Assembly (NCBI GenBank): GCA_022315425.1
Contig: JAIUPT010000041.1
Coordinates: 2,046,001 to 2,110,000, forward strand
Direction of reading: 5' to 3'
Length of the DNA stretch: 64,000 nt
DNA from: Pseudevernia furfuracea
Taxonomy: Eukaryota > Ascomycota > Lecanoromycetes > Lecanorales > Parmeliaceae
Part shown: in pieces, positions 45,929 through 55,822 of the stretch
Numbering within the stretch: the first letter of the stretch is position 1
Layout: every line of letters starts with the position of its first letter
Program-made: the position numbers and the translations under genes
Notes under the pieces: generated by a model
Told to the model about the DNA's origin: nothing
Databases searched by the model: none
What the model saw: the letters and a program-made list of their open reading frames with translations, nothing else

Positions 45929-47400
45929 TGGGAGGTGCGAAGATTGTTGGGGGATGCGGAGAAATGTGATGCGGGAGTGGGTGTGGGGGGGGGGGGGAGT
46001 GGATTGTGGAAAGAAGAATGCGCGCGGATCGCATGTCGCAAACACCAAGATTTGTGGACTGCCGCTTGTTCTGTGATGGTTTGCGACCCTGGGACTTGTG
46101 TCTCGTCACCAAAAATGAAAGACTGTGGAACCAGACAAGTGGGTGTGATGGTTTGTGTTCTTTGCCGACACGCTGAAACCTCGGATATTATCTTCGCACA
46201 GAGGGACTCTTGATGTAGGAATTCGAATTAACCTTCTTCCCTGGTAGAAGAATGCCATTACCACGGAGAACTGTAGGTGGTCGATCTGCAGCAGGTACTG
46301 GACGAGATCTGTTTTTTTTAGACCGCAGGACTGGCAAAGACAAGGGCAGAGCTTCAACCAATGTCACGCTTCAAGTATTTTTTCGCTTCCTGGGCCAAAG
46401 ACCTCAAGAGACCATTTAGCATCGTTTCTGTTGCGACACTTTCGAGACCTGTTTTTCCCGCTATAGGTTTTATGTTGATGGATTTATAGTGTTCAGGGCG
46501 GTGGCTCTGTGTTATTGACATAGGTGACATCCGGAAAAAGGAGATTGATTGAGTTAAAATTCTGACGATAGCTACATGAGTGACTATAAACCTTCGGTAA
46601 TGTAGATCAAAGCAGCTATAGCCAGCGTTATCAACCCGCCGTGGGGGTTTCTACCTTATGATTGTTGTCTCCATTAATTTGTCGTCGAAAATGGTTTCAT
46701 AGTGATTTTTACGTTCGCTTCCGTCAATGAACAAGGATGAAACTGGCCCCGAGTCCGTTCAACGGAAGATGGCCAAGACTAATGTCCCACGCAGTTTAAA
46801 AGTTCGTTGGCCGGATCTGCATCTATCGAGTAAGTTGACGAGGACCTCCCGGACTTCCTCACGCCGAATCAGGCCCAGTGATTATTCCGAAAGCTGCAGC
46901 GGAGAAAGGCGTTTCGAGCTGTCGAGTAGACATGGTATCGTGGATGATTGGGAGAATTGAGAAGAGTCATCGCGAAGAGGGTTTTTGGATCGACTCCCAT
47001 CATGACACGGATGAGCCAGAGGAGGATTAAAGCTGGTATCCTTATTTGCACTAGGTTTGCGTCCTTGATTGAGCGAGAATTTGGAAGGAGTCAAATTCAT
47101 TGAGATACTAGACTGCAATGCAACAATCCTTTAGCAACATTGGTGCCCAGAGTATAGTAGGTTCAAAGTCTTGAATAGAGTCGAAGCTAAAGAGAAAGAG
47201 CTTGATTCGATCACGCAAAGCGATGTTTTCACGTAGAGCCGAATTTTCTGGAAATTTGCCTTCCTAGAAATTATGAACGAGCGCAGAACATCAGATCAAC
47301 GACCAGCCTTGCAAGTTATTAAGTCAAAACTCAGCACGATATGAATCCTCATGAGCGACCTACTGTCTCCATAGCATAAATGCACGGACCTCCCTTTCAC
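45929..47400. other. Intergenic region without a supported gene
   Basis: Short open frames only. A 77-codon ATG-started frame at 46727-46960 (+) encodes a basic, Ser/Arg-rich peptide with no motif. A 13-15-base G-run lies near 45985. Confidence 0.4.
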
Positions 47401-49324
47401 CTAGGCCCTATCCGCCTTGATGAAATCTGCCGCCCTCTCTGCAACCGCATACACTAAACTTGCCAAATTCCCTCTCACCTGCAAAGGAAAGACACTAGCA
47501 TCAACAACCCTCAAATTGCTTGTTCCATGCACCATCATCCTCTCACTCACCACTCCACCCTCCTTCCTCGGTCCCATAGCGCAAGTACCCATCGGATGAT
47601 ATTCACTGCTGAAACTGTTCCTTACAAAGGCCTCCACATTTTGCTCGTTGAGCTCATAGAAGCCGGGTTGGAAGACATGGCCGCCTTCCTTCAGATGCGT
47701 TGATAATGGTGCCGTGCGAGCGACTTGCTGTAAATGCAACATAGCTTGTGAGAGGACGAAGACGTCAAGAGGGTGAGATAGATAGTTGGGATCGATGGCT
47801 GGGTAGACTGTGGGATCTGCAGAAACGATATGCACACTGCCACGGGAAAGGGGGTGTTCGAGGACTGTGAGCATGGAGAAGTAGTTGCCAGGATAGAGGA
47901 CAGGGTCCGGGCTGAAGAGGAGACTGGCGTTATCAGCATGTTCCGGAGTTGTACCGGCCGGAAGATAGACTTCTTGCAAGCCTGCTTCTTTGGGGTCGAG
48001 GAGCTTTTGCAGGATGAGCGCATCTTTTTTGGGCTGGCCCGGGATTTTGCTCCGAGTTGGTGCGTGCAGAAGAGATTGTGGGATGGGTTCTGAGGATGTA
48101 TTAAACATTTTTCTTCTAAGCCTCTCTGTATGCTCCTTTTCGACGCAGAGGCGGGAACAGATGTCACTGACCTTTATTCAAAGCGGCGAGAATCTGACTG
48201 AAGGAAACGTACGCATTGCATGAACCTGCGGCAAGAGGACCAGTGTGGTTCGCAGTATATTCCGCGAGGGCATTTGAAAAAAATGTCTCATTACGTAGCG
48301 ACTCAAACGTGACTTCTCCTGGAGCAGCTTCGAATGCTAAGGGGAGAAGGATGTGGTCCTGAAGATTCTCGCCCACGTTGTGATTGTCATATAGCACAGG
48401 AATGCCCTTTGACTTGAGCAGTGACGCATTCCCTATTCCAGAAAGCTCAAGGAGATGAGGTGCTTGGAATGCTCCCGCGCAAATAATGATTTCGCGCCGT
48501 GCCGAAGCAGTGTAAGTGTCGCCGCTAACAGCGAAGGTGACGCCGGTCGCTATCAGAGGCGTTTCGGAAGTAGTAAAGATGACTCTGGTCGCAAAAGCGC
48601 CGGTGAGGACCTTCAGGTTTGGCCTTGCAGCGTTCGGTTTATAGTATGCATTTCCGGCGTAGCTTCTGGAAGCGTTTTTGGCATCAATAGTCAACAATGT
48701 TGAGTAGGCGCCAATCGCAATTCCTCCTTTCGGATCACCGGTAGGACCAAGGCCCAGGTTTTTGTACGTTGGCTCCCAAGCTTTGTAGAAGTTGTCGAAA
48801 GAAGGAGGAAAGGAGTCCTGGACCGGGCCACTTTCACCATGCAGAGTTGGTTCAATGAAGGTGGTATCGACCTGTGCCGAAACGCTTGCGGGTGGAGTGT
48901 CATACTTCTCCGATTTGAGGAAGTATGGGAAAAGCTCCTCCCAAGACCACCCTATATTGCCGAGTTGGCCCCAATCGTCGATGTCTTGCTGAGATGCGTG
49001 AGTCCAATAGTTGAAATTGATGGCGCTAGACCCTCCGAGTTGTTTTCCACGCGGATGGTTAACAACGCGGTCGTTGCCATGAGTTTGGGGCACTGTGTCG
49101 AAGATCCAGTCGTAATCCGGATCATCCCACATGGTGGGCGTGAATCCGGGAGTGAGGACCTTGGGATCATCAGTTCGGTCAAGACCGGCCTCGATGACGC
49201 CGACAGTGATGTCTGCATCCTCGGTTAGCCGCGCTGCCAGCGTGAGACCAGCAGTGCCGCCACCGACAACCAAGTAATCGAAAAGAGTAGCTGCGAAAAA
49301 AGCAGGGTCAATCTGAGTAGCCAT
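47401..49324 (-). CDS. GMC oxidoreductase (FAD-dependent)
   Basis: Glucose-methanol-choline family flavoenzyme; substrate unknown (aryl alcohol, sugar, choline and similar are all possible). ATG at 49324. The N-terminal FAD motif is FDYLVVGGGTAGLTLAARL, followed by VIEAG and the GMC signature HPRGKQLGGSSAINFNYWTH. The second signature is GAFQAPHLLELSGIG. One intron (about 48112-48173) joins AALNKG-type sequence to the second exon. The C-terminus carries SSEYHPMGTCAMG, whose His is the usual catalytic base region, and RVVDASVFPLQVRGNLASLV. Length is about 615 residues, standard for the family. No signal peptide, so probably intracellular. No inactivating changes seen, although the neighbourhood is repeat-rich. 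Confidence 0.9.
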
Positions 49325-50633
49325 ATTTGTTCGAGGGGATTGTGTTGAGAAGATGGCTTTTCTTCTTTCGCATTTTTAAGATGTAGTAATATATATGGCA
49401 GAACTGGCAGTAGATCCTGCATTTATGCAGAGATTACTGATATGAAATACGTGTATAGCCGGAAGCAGAAAGTACGACGCGAGTGGGCACCATGTGGTTG
49501 TCTTGATAAGCATTTTTCCGGGGTTTCAGTCACGCCTGCACGGGATTACCGCTAGCGACGACAATGTTTGGTAATGGACGGCTATTTCTTATCGATGAAG
49601 GGGACTTGGTCCACGATCTGAAATTCAGGAGGGTAGTAATTACCGCAGGAACATTATGAAGAACAAATGTACAGTAAGCAGCGTGCAGGTCAGCCACATG
49701 TGCTGTGATTGAAGGTTGGCTTGGCTTGGGATCCCGCTTCAGAGACGCCATGCATGCCCCGCATGCCAAGATGAGCAACTGCTATTAATGGACTAAGGCC
49801 GGCTTCATTTGGTCTCTTTGATTGCTGTGGATCCGTATACATGACTGAGTCTTGCCAAAGTCGACCAGTGAACTTCCATTCCGCATCACCATATTTAATT
49901 GAGATCCTAGGCATTGCCAAGGAAAATTGGGTATTGATCTTGCCCTAGCCGCCTTAAGGAAGTCGCTGCAGAGTAGTTACATGGCGTGTATTGAGCAGCA
50001 CAACGAGGATAGCCGGTGATCGAAAATTCACGGACTTGACATTGCGATTCAATCGAGTTGGAGCTTTTTGAAAAGGTAAGGTGAGACTACCTAGAAGGAT
50101 TGTCTGTCTCGCTCTAGGTTTTCAAGGCGGATTGGGGTGGTCCGCAAGCGTTGAGGTTCAGCAACATAGACTGATTTCACAGCGTCTGATATGGATCAGT
50201 CCTGACTCCAGTGATTTGCACGAGGGATGTAGAGTTTGCTTAGAGGAATACGGAAGGATGGCGCGAAAGACGAGCTGCCAAGCGTGGTTATCAGATACTT
50301 CTCTTTGCAAAACCCTTGACTACCTTTATGTTTAACGATGATCCGCTGAGCAAAACAGAGGACCAAAGTGGTCTGTACAGTGTGAGTGCGCCTGCGCAAC
50401 AGTCTGAGGAGGGGAACATTGTTGCTCTGGGTCAGGTGCACCTGCGGAAGGATACTGATGTGACAGAGTACTCGTATGAGAGATGGACGACGGTCACCAG
50501 AAGAGGTTTTAGGACGGGTTGCCTTCACCATGCTATTTCAATAAATAACGACCACGGTGGCACGGAGTGTACAGACAAGAGAGGCCTATGCGGCCTTCGG
50601 CCGCGCCGAATTTTCTAAGCGCAAGATCTAATT

Positions 50634-50716
50634 TGTTTGGCGGAGTTTTTTACTTCGTATTAGGTTCGATTCCTAATGGCGCTGGTGCAATGGTGTTGGG
50701 GTGCTTTTTATTTTCT
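50634..50716 (+). repeat. ~85-bp dispersed repeat, copy 2 (T-arm-like)
   Basis: This copy has the best-preserved hairpin: TTAGGTTCGATTCCTAA forms a 5-bp stem with a 7-base TTCGATT loop, as in a tRNA T-arm, and contains a GGTTCGATTCC B-box match. It is preceded by TTTGGCGGAGTTT and followed by GGCGCTGGTGCAATGGTG and a T-rich end. Confidence 0.8.
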
Positions 50717-50987
50717 TAATTCACTTCGCTTGATCTCCACTGCTCCAGGCAGTTAGGGTTACTCTAGGCTTTGAACCCTAACTAGCCTTTACATTCTTAC
50801 TCAACGCCTAAGGAGCCTCGGAGCCAACGCATAAATAATTTTAAACAATAGATTCAAACGATTGAAGAAATCTGACTATAATTGAATTCTTTTCGATTAC
50901 TACATAATTTGAGCCACTGTATGATGCGTAAAAGAATAAATTAAAGTCCAATTTTTTTTTTGAAATTCGCCGAATCAGCGTCGAAAA

Positions 50988-51067
50988 ATAGTCTCAGTAA
51001 TTCAGACTCTATTCGAGGGGGGGCCGGAAGATTGTATTGCCGAGCCAATTCGTCATACCCCCTCTAT
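50988..51067 (-). repeat. ~80-bp dispersed element, copy B (inverted)
   Basis: The reverse complement of copy A: GTCTCAGTAATTCAGACTC, then GGGGGGGCCGGAAGATT, then GCCGAG and CATACCCCCTCTA as the outer end. Copies A and B thus face each other 9.6 kb apart. Confidence 0.85.
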
Positions 51068-51154
51068 GTCGTGTGTCCAGAAGTGAGCCGTCTCGCTTGA
51101 AAGGACCCCCTAAGAAATTTAGTGGATTGCCTCGAGTGCCAAGACAGTAGTAGT

Positions 51155-51241
51155 TACAGAGGTCTGCACCGAAAGTCCTGGACAGCCCTACACCTAGCCC
51201 TAGCCCTAAGTTGTCCAGGACTTTCGGTGCAGACCTCTGTA
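51155..51241. repeat. Perfect 30-bp inverted repeat around telomere-like loop
   Basis: Arms at 51155-51184 and 51212-51241 are exact reverse complements. The 27-base spacer contains CCTAGCCCTAGCCCTAA, a degenerate telomere-like array. The arms begin and end with TA. Confidence 0.93.
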
Positions 51242-51434
51242 GATAGTGTTGAATAACAGGCCATCAGGCCGTCTAGATAATGCTCTAAGGAGGTAAGAAT
51301 ACATGGAGTGTGAAACCCATCAAGTGTGTGCCGTTGCCAAGCCGCTAGTAGATAGGGCTGATTGCCACTATCTTCAACAGATAGATTAGAATAGAAATAA
51401 AAATTAGAAAAGAAACTGCCAAGTGTGCCAAGAG

Positions 51435-51899
51435 TTATTTGTCAGCAGATTTTGCCGCTTCCCATTCCCATTCCCAAACGTCAGGTCCTCTCAGCCTTGT
51501 CAAACATCTTTCTATGTGATTCTGTGGAGGATGGAGTTCGAGGTTAAGGTTGGCCTCAACGTCAGGGCTGGTGTCTACGGTGTCAGGCACCATGACCGGA
51601 GCGTTGGATGGGACATCTCCAAGTTCAATGCCATCTGCAACAGCTATTCAACGACAAAAGACGTCAGCTGTCGGCTTTTTACACCTTTTGTGCATTGGTC
51701 AAAGTTGGAAGGGAAAGTAAGGAAAAATAAGGAAAGTACCAGCTGCAACACGGGCAGAGCTCGTGCCCCAGATTGAAGGCACCAGACTATGCAAGCTTTT
51801 GACTAGGTAGGCCATCCCGATCACCATGAATATGCGGGTGGTTGCGACGATATAGGGGTTGTTGTTCCAGTCTGATTGAATGGCTAGCAGAGGCGGCAT
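51435..51899 (-). CDS. Small single-pass membrane protein, unknown
   Basis: Two exons are phase-consistent. Exon 1 runs from ATG 51899 (MPPLLAIQSDWNNN) through the hydrophobic segment TTRIFMVIGMAYLVKSLHSL to ARVAA. A GT-AG intron (about 51643-51736) joins to DGIELGDVPSNAPVMVPDTV and an acidic tail ending EWEWEAAKSADK with TAA at 51435. The protein has about 123 residues. The frame is open further upstream to an ATG at 52070, which would add a 57-residue Thr/Ser/His/Arg-rich extension that could be a mitochondrial presequence. Family not recognised. Composition and the clean splice argue for a real gene. Confidence 0.5.
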
Positions 51900-52436
51900 T
51901 GTGAGGTTGGTTCTTGAAGGAATTCTGGCAGTGGAGGGGAAAGTTCTATTAGATAGAAATCCGAGGTATGAGTTGGTTGCTGATCGATGTGTGGTAGAAT
52001 GGTGCAACGTTAAGTGGTGTTGAATTATGGTGGTGCGTAAGAGTGGGTTGCTGGCAAAGGCGGTTTTCATATTATGGAAAGGTCATTCTGCCGAGAAAGA
52101 AGAGTGCACTTCTCCCATAATCGGACGGATGGTTATCTAATCGTAAATGGTAGATTCGATTACCAAGTAGATGGACCGGATATTTCAGCAATCCGCAGGG
52201 CAGCTTTAATTTAATGAGCATAACTTTGGCATACAAAATTCAAGATGTACACAAACGGAGAATATGTTGTACTGGACTTTTTTCTCTATGAGCTTTGAGT
52301 ACAGAGATATGGCACTTACCATATCCGTTACGACAATGAACCATGGTACCTGCTCGGGTGCTAAGACGTCGCTTTGTGAGTGGGTACAATCATCATGCTA
52401 GCGATGCACAAGTTGTGTTAGTCTTGAGACAAAATT

Positions 52437-52497
52437 GGCGCGGCAATATAATTTTCCGGCCCCCCTTAGAACATAGAGTCCGAATTACTGAGACTAA
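52437..52497 (+). repeat. ~80-bp dispersed element, copy C
   Basis: Matches copy A from GGCAATATAATTTTCCGGCC through GAGTCCGAATTACTGAGA but lacks the outer TAGAGGGGGTATGACG end. It abuts the left inverted end of the next element. Confidence 0.85.
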
Positions 52498-52498
52498 C

Positions 52499-53123
52499 GT
52501 AGGGCTATCAGCTCGGCAGGGGTCAAAAAAACCTCGGCGGGGGTCAGCATAACGAAAGTATATGCGGATGCAGGGGGTCAAACGGATATACTCAGCATGT
52601 GACGACCTCATGGGGGGTCAAAATTCTTAGGTCGAGACTAATAGTATTAGCATCGGCGAGGTAACTTCAAAGACAGATATATCGAGCATCCACCACGCAC
52701 ATGCGACGCATATCCTCGAAGTTGATTATATATCGCTTTCAAATTCAAGTTCAACAGATGACAGTCAGTAAAGCGTGTATCTTAAGAAACTCTATTATTA
52801 TGCTTGATAGATACTCTACATATAGAGTACTACAGTATAAATATAAATCTTAAATCATTAATGTCTCAGCGTTATTCGCTTTTCATGACATGATCTTTCA
52901 AGTATGCTTAAGATATATATTTAACATTGCCTATAAGATAATAGATGCATATGCTTAACATATCCTAGATAATCGATAAAGTGTCGACAAAAGTATCGAC
53001 TAACGAAAAGTTTCATCGGGGGTCAAACGCATACACTCGACATATGTGACGACCTCATGGGGGGTCAAAGTCGGATACACCGACCATATGCAAGCCTGAC
53101 CCCTGCCGAGCTGAGCCCCGACT
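52499..53123. mobile_element. Candidate non-autonomous element with inverted ends and direct subterminal repeats
   Basis: The ends share an exact 16-bp inverted repeat, AGCTCGGCAGGGGTCA at 52510-52525 and its reverse complement at 53097-53112, with imperfect extension outward. Inside, a ~72-bp direct repeat (52548-52622 and 52998-53069) includes GGGGGTCAAACG and TGTGACGACCTCATGG. The ~375-bp core between them is AT-rich and non-coding. No transposase is present. The class of element is not determined. Confidence 0.65.
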
Positions 53124-53289
53124 AAGGGCGTGTGGACCGGCGATTCGGGTAGCGTCGCATTTGGATTGCAAGCTCGCAATGATGGGAGACGCAAGTTTGC
53201 TACCATAGGGCTGACTATATATCAAGTCAGCAAAGGGCTATATTTGCAGTAGAAGAAAAAAAGAGGCCAAATAGTGTCTCTCTAGGTAC

Positions 53290-53700
53290 TCAGTTCTGCG
53301 CCTGTTTCTCAACATTCTTCTCATCCGAATTCTGGTACTCAATAACATTCTCCATACCCTCCCTCGCCCTGTAGTAGTAAATTCTTCCATTTCAACCAAC
53401 TCCATTGATGTACCCGAGCTAAGGACGTGACAGGACCCAACAAGTCTGCGACTTTGATACATCGAACAGACAGCTGCAGAGGATAGACTTACAAGCTGTA
53501 CGAGTAGAGCATGTGCTAATGATCTGTGCGGACGGTAGATCGTGTGAGAAAGTAGCACGTGGTGCTGAGTTGGAGATGGGTCTCCTCAAGACCGCAAAGA
53601 TCCTTGACACCAAGGGATAGTAGCTCGTAAACCTCAGCGTTTCTGGCAGAACTTCATAGACACCCTTCCCGCAATACTTCACAGCTCAAAGCTAGAGTAA
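53290..53700 (-). other. Coding-like minus-strand fragments, unresolved
   Basis: The minus strand carries stretches with coding character in different frames: VYEVLPETLRFTSYYPLVSR near 53600 and IYYYRAREGMENVIEYQN ending in TGA at 53290. I could not connect them with phase-correct introns. They may be a small spliced gene or a relic. Family not recognised. Confidence 0.3.
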
Positions 53701-54103
53701 ATGTGCCCACAACAAAGATTTAAGGGACAAGATTGTTCTTTTCTTTGTTCGATACTGCTTGAATTGCGAAGATACATATCAATGTACCTATTTGCTGCCA
53801 AGACATTTTACGCTAAAAGTGTCAGCATCCGGGAAAGCAGCATGAGTAATCGGAAGCCGGACCCGAGGGATTACTTTTTGACGAAAATCCCACGGATCTC
53901 AGACATCTTCTGAGCCTTCCGCCATGGGTGGCATTGCCCGAATCCTTCCCGTCCCATCTCCCCCCATCTTGCTCATAAGAACACGTCAGTACGAGGAAAG
54001 GAAGACCCTCGCTCAAGCTTTTCTCTTTGTGGGCTCGAGAAGGAGTAAATCACTTCAATTTCGTTTTTCGAACACCATTAACCTACTTATCATAAAAACC
54101 ACG

Positions 54104-54563
54104 ATGCCACTCTTCGAAATAACACGATGGCACCTCTCCACCAGTGAGCGCTTAGCCCTCAGTACTGCCTTGCAGAACATGGCGCAAGAATTAGGCTGGT
54201 ATATCGACAGCGTTCACATTAACTTTATCGAGTGGCGTTTCGATATGGACAATGTCAATAGCTGTACCTACTTCTACGTAAATCTACCAAATTCCGTGTA
54301 TTATTGAATTTTGTCTTCCATGAATACTGACATCCGCCAAGCGAGGTCGTGAACAGGGTCAAAGCCAGGACCCTACTTTCATCAAAGTCTATGTTGGCGA
54401 CATCGGTGCGGACAATATGCGGAAATTGAGGGAAGCAATCGTGAAGGCTTGGGGGGAGACGCTGAATGTGGAAAAGGAGAATGTGTTGGGGGAGAAATAT
54501 ACGCCGCAGCATAAGTTGGCGACCGTTTTCATAGTTCCTGGAGTGCTTCAGTGGGAAGTGTAG
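54104..54563 (+). CDS. Tautomerase-superfamily protein (cis-CaaD/Tautomerase_3-like)
   Basis: Members of this superfamily use an N-terminal proline exposed after Met removal. ATG 54104 gives MPLFEITRWHLSTSERLALS, with Pro as residue 2 and the strand-helix start expected of the fold. Exon 1 (54104-54277) joins exon 2 (54357-54563) by a GT-AG intron in phase 0. The joined product continues YVGDIGADNMRKLREAIVKA and ends with the strand ATVFIVPGVLQWEV. Total is 126 residues, close to fungal Tautomerase_3-type proteins. Activity is unproven. A decayed duplicate lies 0.8 kb downstream. The frame upstream of 54104 is open but has no support. Confidence 0.72.
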
Positions 54564-55346
54564 TAAGCTTCCATAAGACTTGCTTGGCAGCTGGCCCATG
54601 GTGCATACCATACCATGCCGCACCCCAACAGACTCACGCCGCGTTCAGGATCTTCTGAACATGATGACCGTGCTCCCAGTCCGCTAATGTTTCACAGTTG
54701 TGGAGTCTTGTGTATCGCAATGCATGTAACCTCCTCTCTTCGGGAAAACGGTTCAGTAATCATAGTGTTTTGCTAAAAAGTACCGCTAGCACGAATGGCA
54801 GCCGCACTCGCCAATTGATTACAGTACATGCTGTTTCTTCCGCTAATGGGGGATTCGATCCGTATCGCCCTTGAATACAGTGTTTGAGGATGTTGCTGGG
54901 CAAAGCGGTGTAGTACGACCATGCCTATCTCAACTCAAAACTTCATATAGACCACTACTCTGGATCTCAATGAAGTCAAAACTTTACTGCTGGCACAACT
55001 GTTCGGGTGTCAAAAACGTGTGAAGAAGGCACAGGCGATGCGGGTTTTCGCATCCTCAAAAGCCGAGGTTGCTTCTATTCCAAAGAAATCTCTCGAGTCG
55101 AGATGCATGATTAAAAACCGCCCCTAATATCTGAGTCCATTATTTTTAACAATAGCTTCTAGCCGTGCCTCTTTCAATTCTTTCTCTTCACGAGCTTTTT
55201 CTAAGCTTTATTAGGCTCAGCATACCGCTCCACCATCAGCAAGGCGATATCACTGGCCTATGTTCAATCACTCATGAATCCTACAGCCATCGCAGATTCT
55301 ACTTCCAGCTATCCCGCTACTACAAGCCCAATCAACCTGACCTAAC
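54564..55346. other. Spacer between the tautomerase gene and its decayed copy
   Basis: No gene visible. It is the sequence between two related genes and probably includes the old promoter of the copy. Confidence 0.45.
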
Positions 55347-55822
55347 GTAACCTAGGATGCCCCCTCTTCGAGATAATACAAGGACGCCACCTGTGGAGCA
55401 AAGAAAAAACCCCCCTCGTCTCCGCCCTCCGAAGTGTTTCCCAAACCTTGGGCTGGCCTCCTGAAGAATTCCTCGTCCATTTTCTCCAAGGAACGGACGA
55501 CTGGGGTCATGGTTGCACCGACTACGTTCACGTGAGTCCGTCCGGCTTTCCTGTTTTCCTTGCATTCACTACTTGCATTCCGAAAATTTGCGTGCATGTT
55601 CTAGCGCGATGGCTGGCTAAGGGACCCGCAAGAATACTAAGCCTTGGTGGGCGATGTTGAAGCTGAGACTATGGATAAAGTTGAGAAAAGGGATTGTGAG
55701 GGCTTGGGAAGGGGGGAGCGAATGCGCAGAGGACATATATCTGGGGGACACGCTCCAATCCGTGCCATAAGTTGGGCGCGGTGGTCTTTATTGTGCCTGG
55801 GGTGCTTCAGCGGGAGGGTTAG
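55347..55822 (+). pseudogene. Decayed duplicate of the tautomerase gene
   Basis: The sequence parallels the gene at 54104: exon-1-like stretch PLFEIIQGRHLWSKEKTPLV with ALRSVSQTLGW, an exon donor GTGAGT at the corresponding place, a GDVEAETMDKVEKRD stretch and the ending VVFIVPGVLQREG with TAG at 55820-55822. The ATG (55347) is followed by five C where the intact gene's codons would need four, so the start codon is out of frame with the rest. The downstream exon has further frameshifts and stops. It is thus non-functional as read. Only one extra base separates the ATG from the exon frame, so a sequencing error there is possible, but exon 2 is broken anyway. Confidence 0.75.

Larger units (their letters stand above)
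49325..51434. other. Intergenic region rich in repeats
   Basis: Contains the GMC promoter, an unsupported open frame at 50316-50618 (+), a GC-rich hairpin (GCGGCC-TTC-GGCCGC, about 50589-50603), T-arm-like repeat copy 2, dispersed element copy B and a perfect 30-bp inverted repeat. From about 50820 to 50980 it is strongly AT-rich. Confidence 0.5.
51900..54103. other. Repeat-rich intergenic region
   Basis: Contains dispersed element copy C, the ~620-bp element with inverted ends and direct repeats, a strongly AT-rich core (52680-53000), and coding-like minus-strand fragments at 53290-53700. Confidence 0.5.

Noticed and set aside
50316..50618. 100-codon plus-strand frame
   Set aside because: Somewhat coding-like, but it lies next to repeat sequence and ends in a GC-rich hairpin; no homologue recognised.
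50634..50716. Annotating the T-arm-like repeat as a functional tRNA gene
   Set aside because: Only the T-arm and B-box are present; no acceptor stem partner, D-arm or anticodon arm can be folded.
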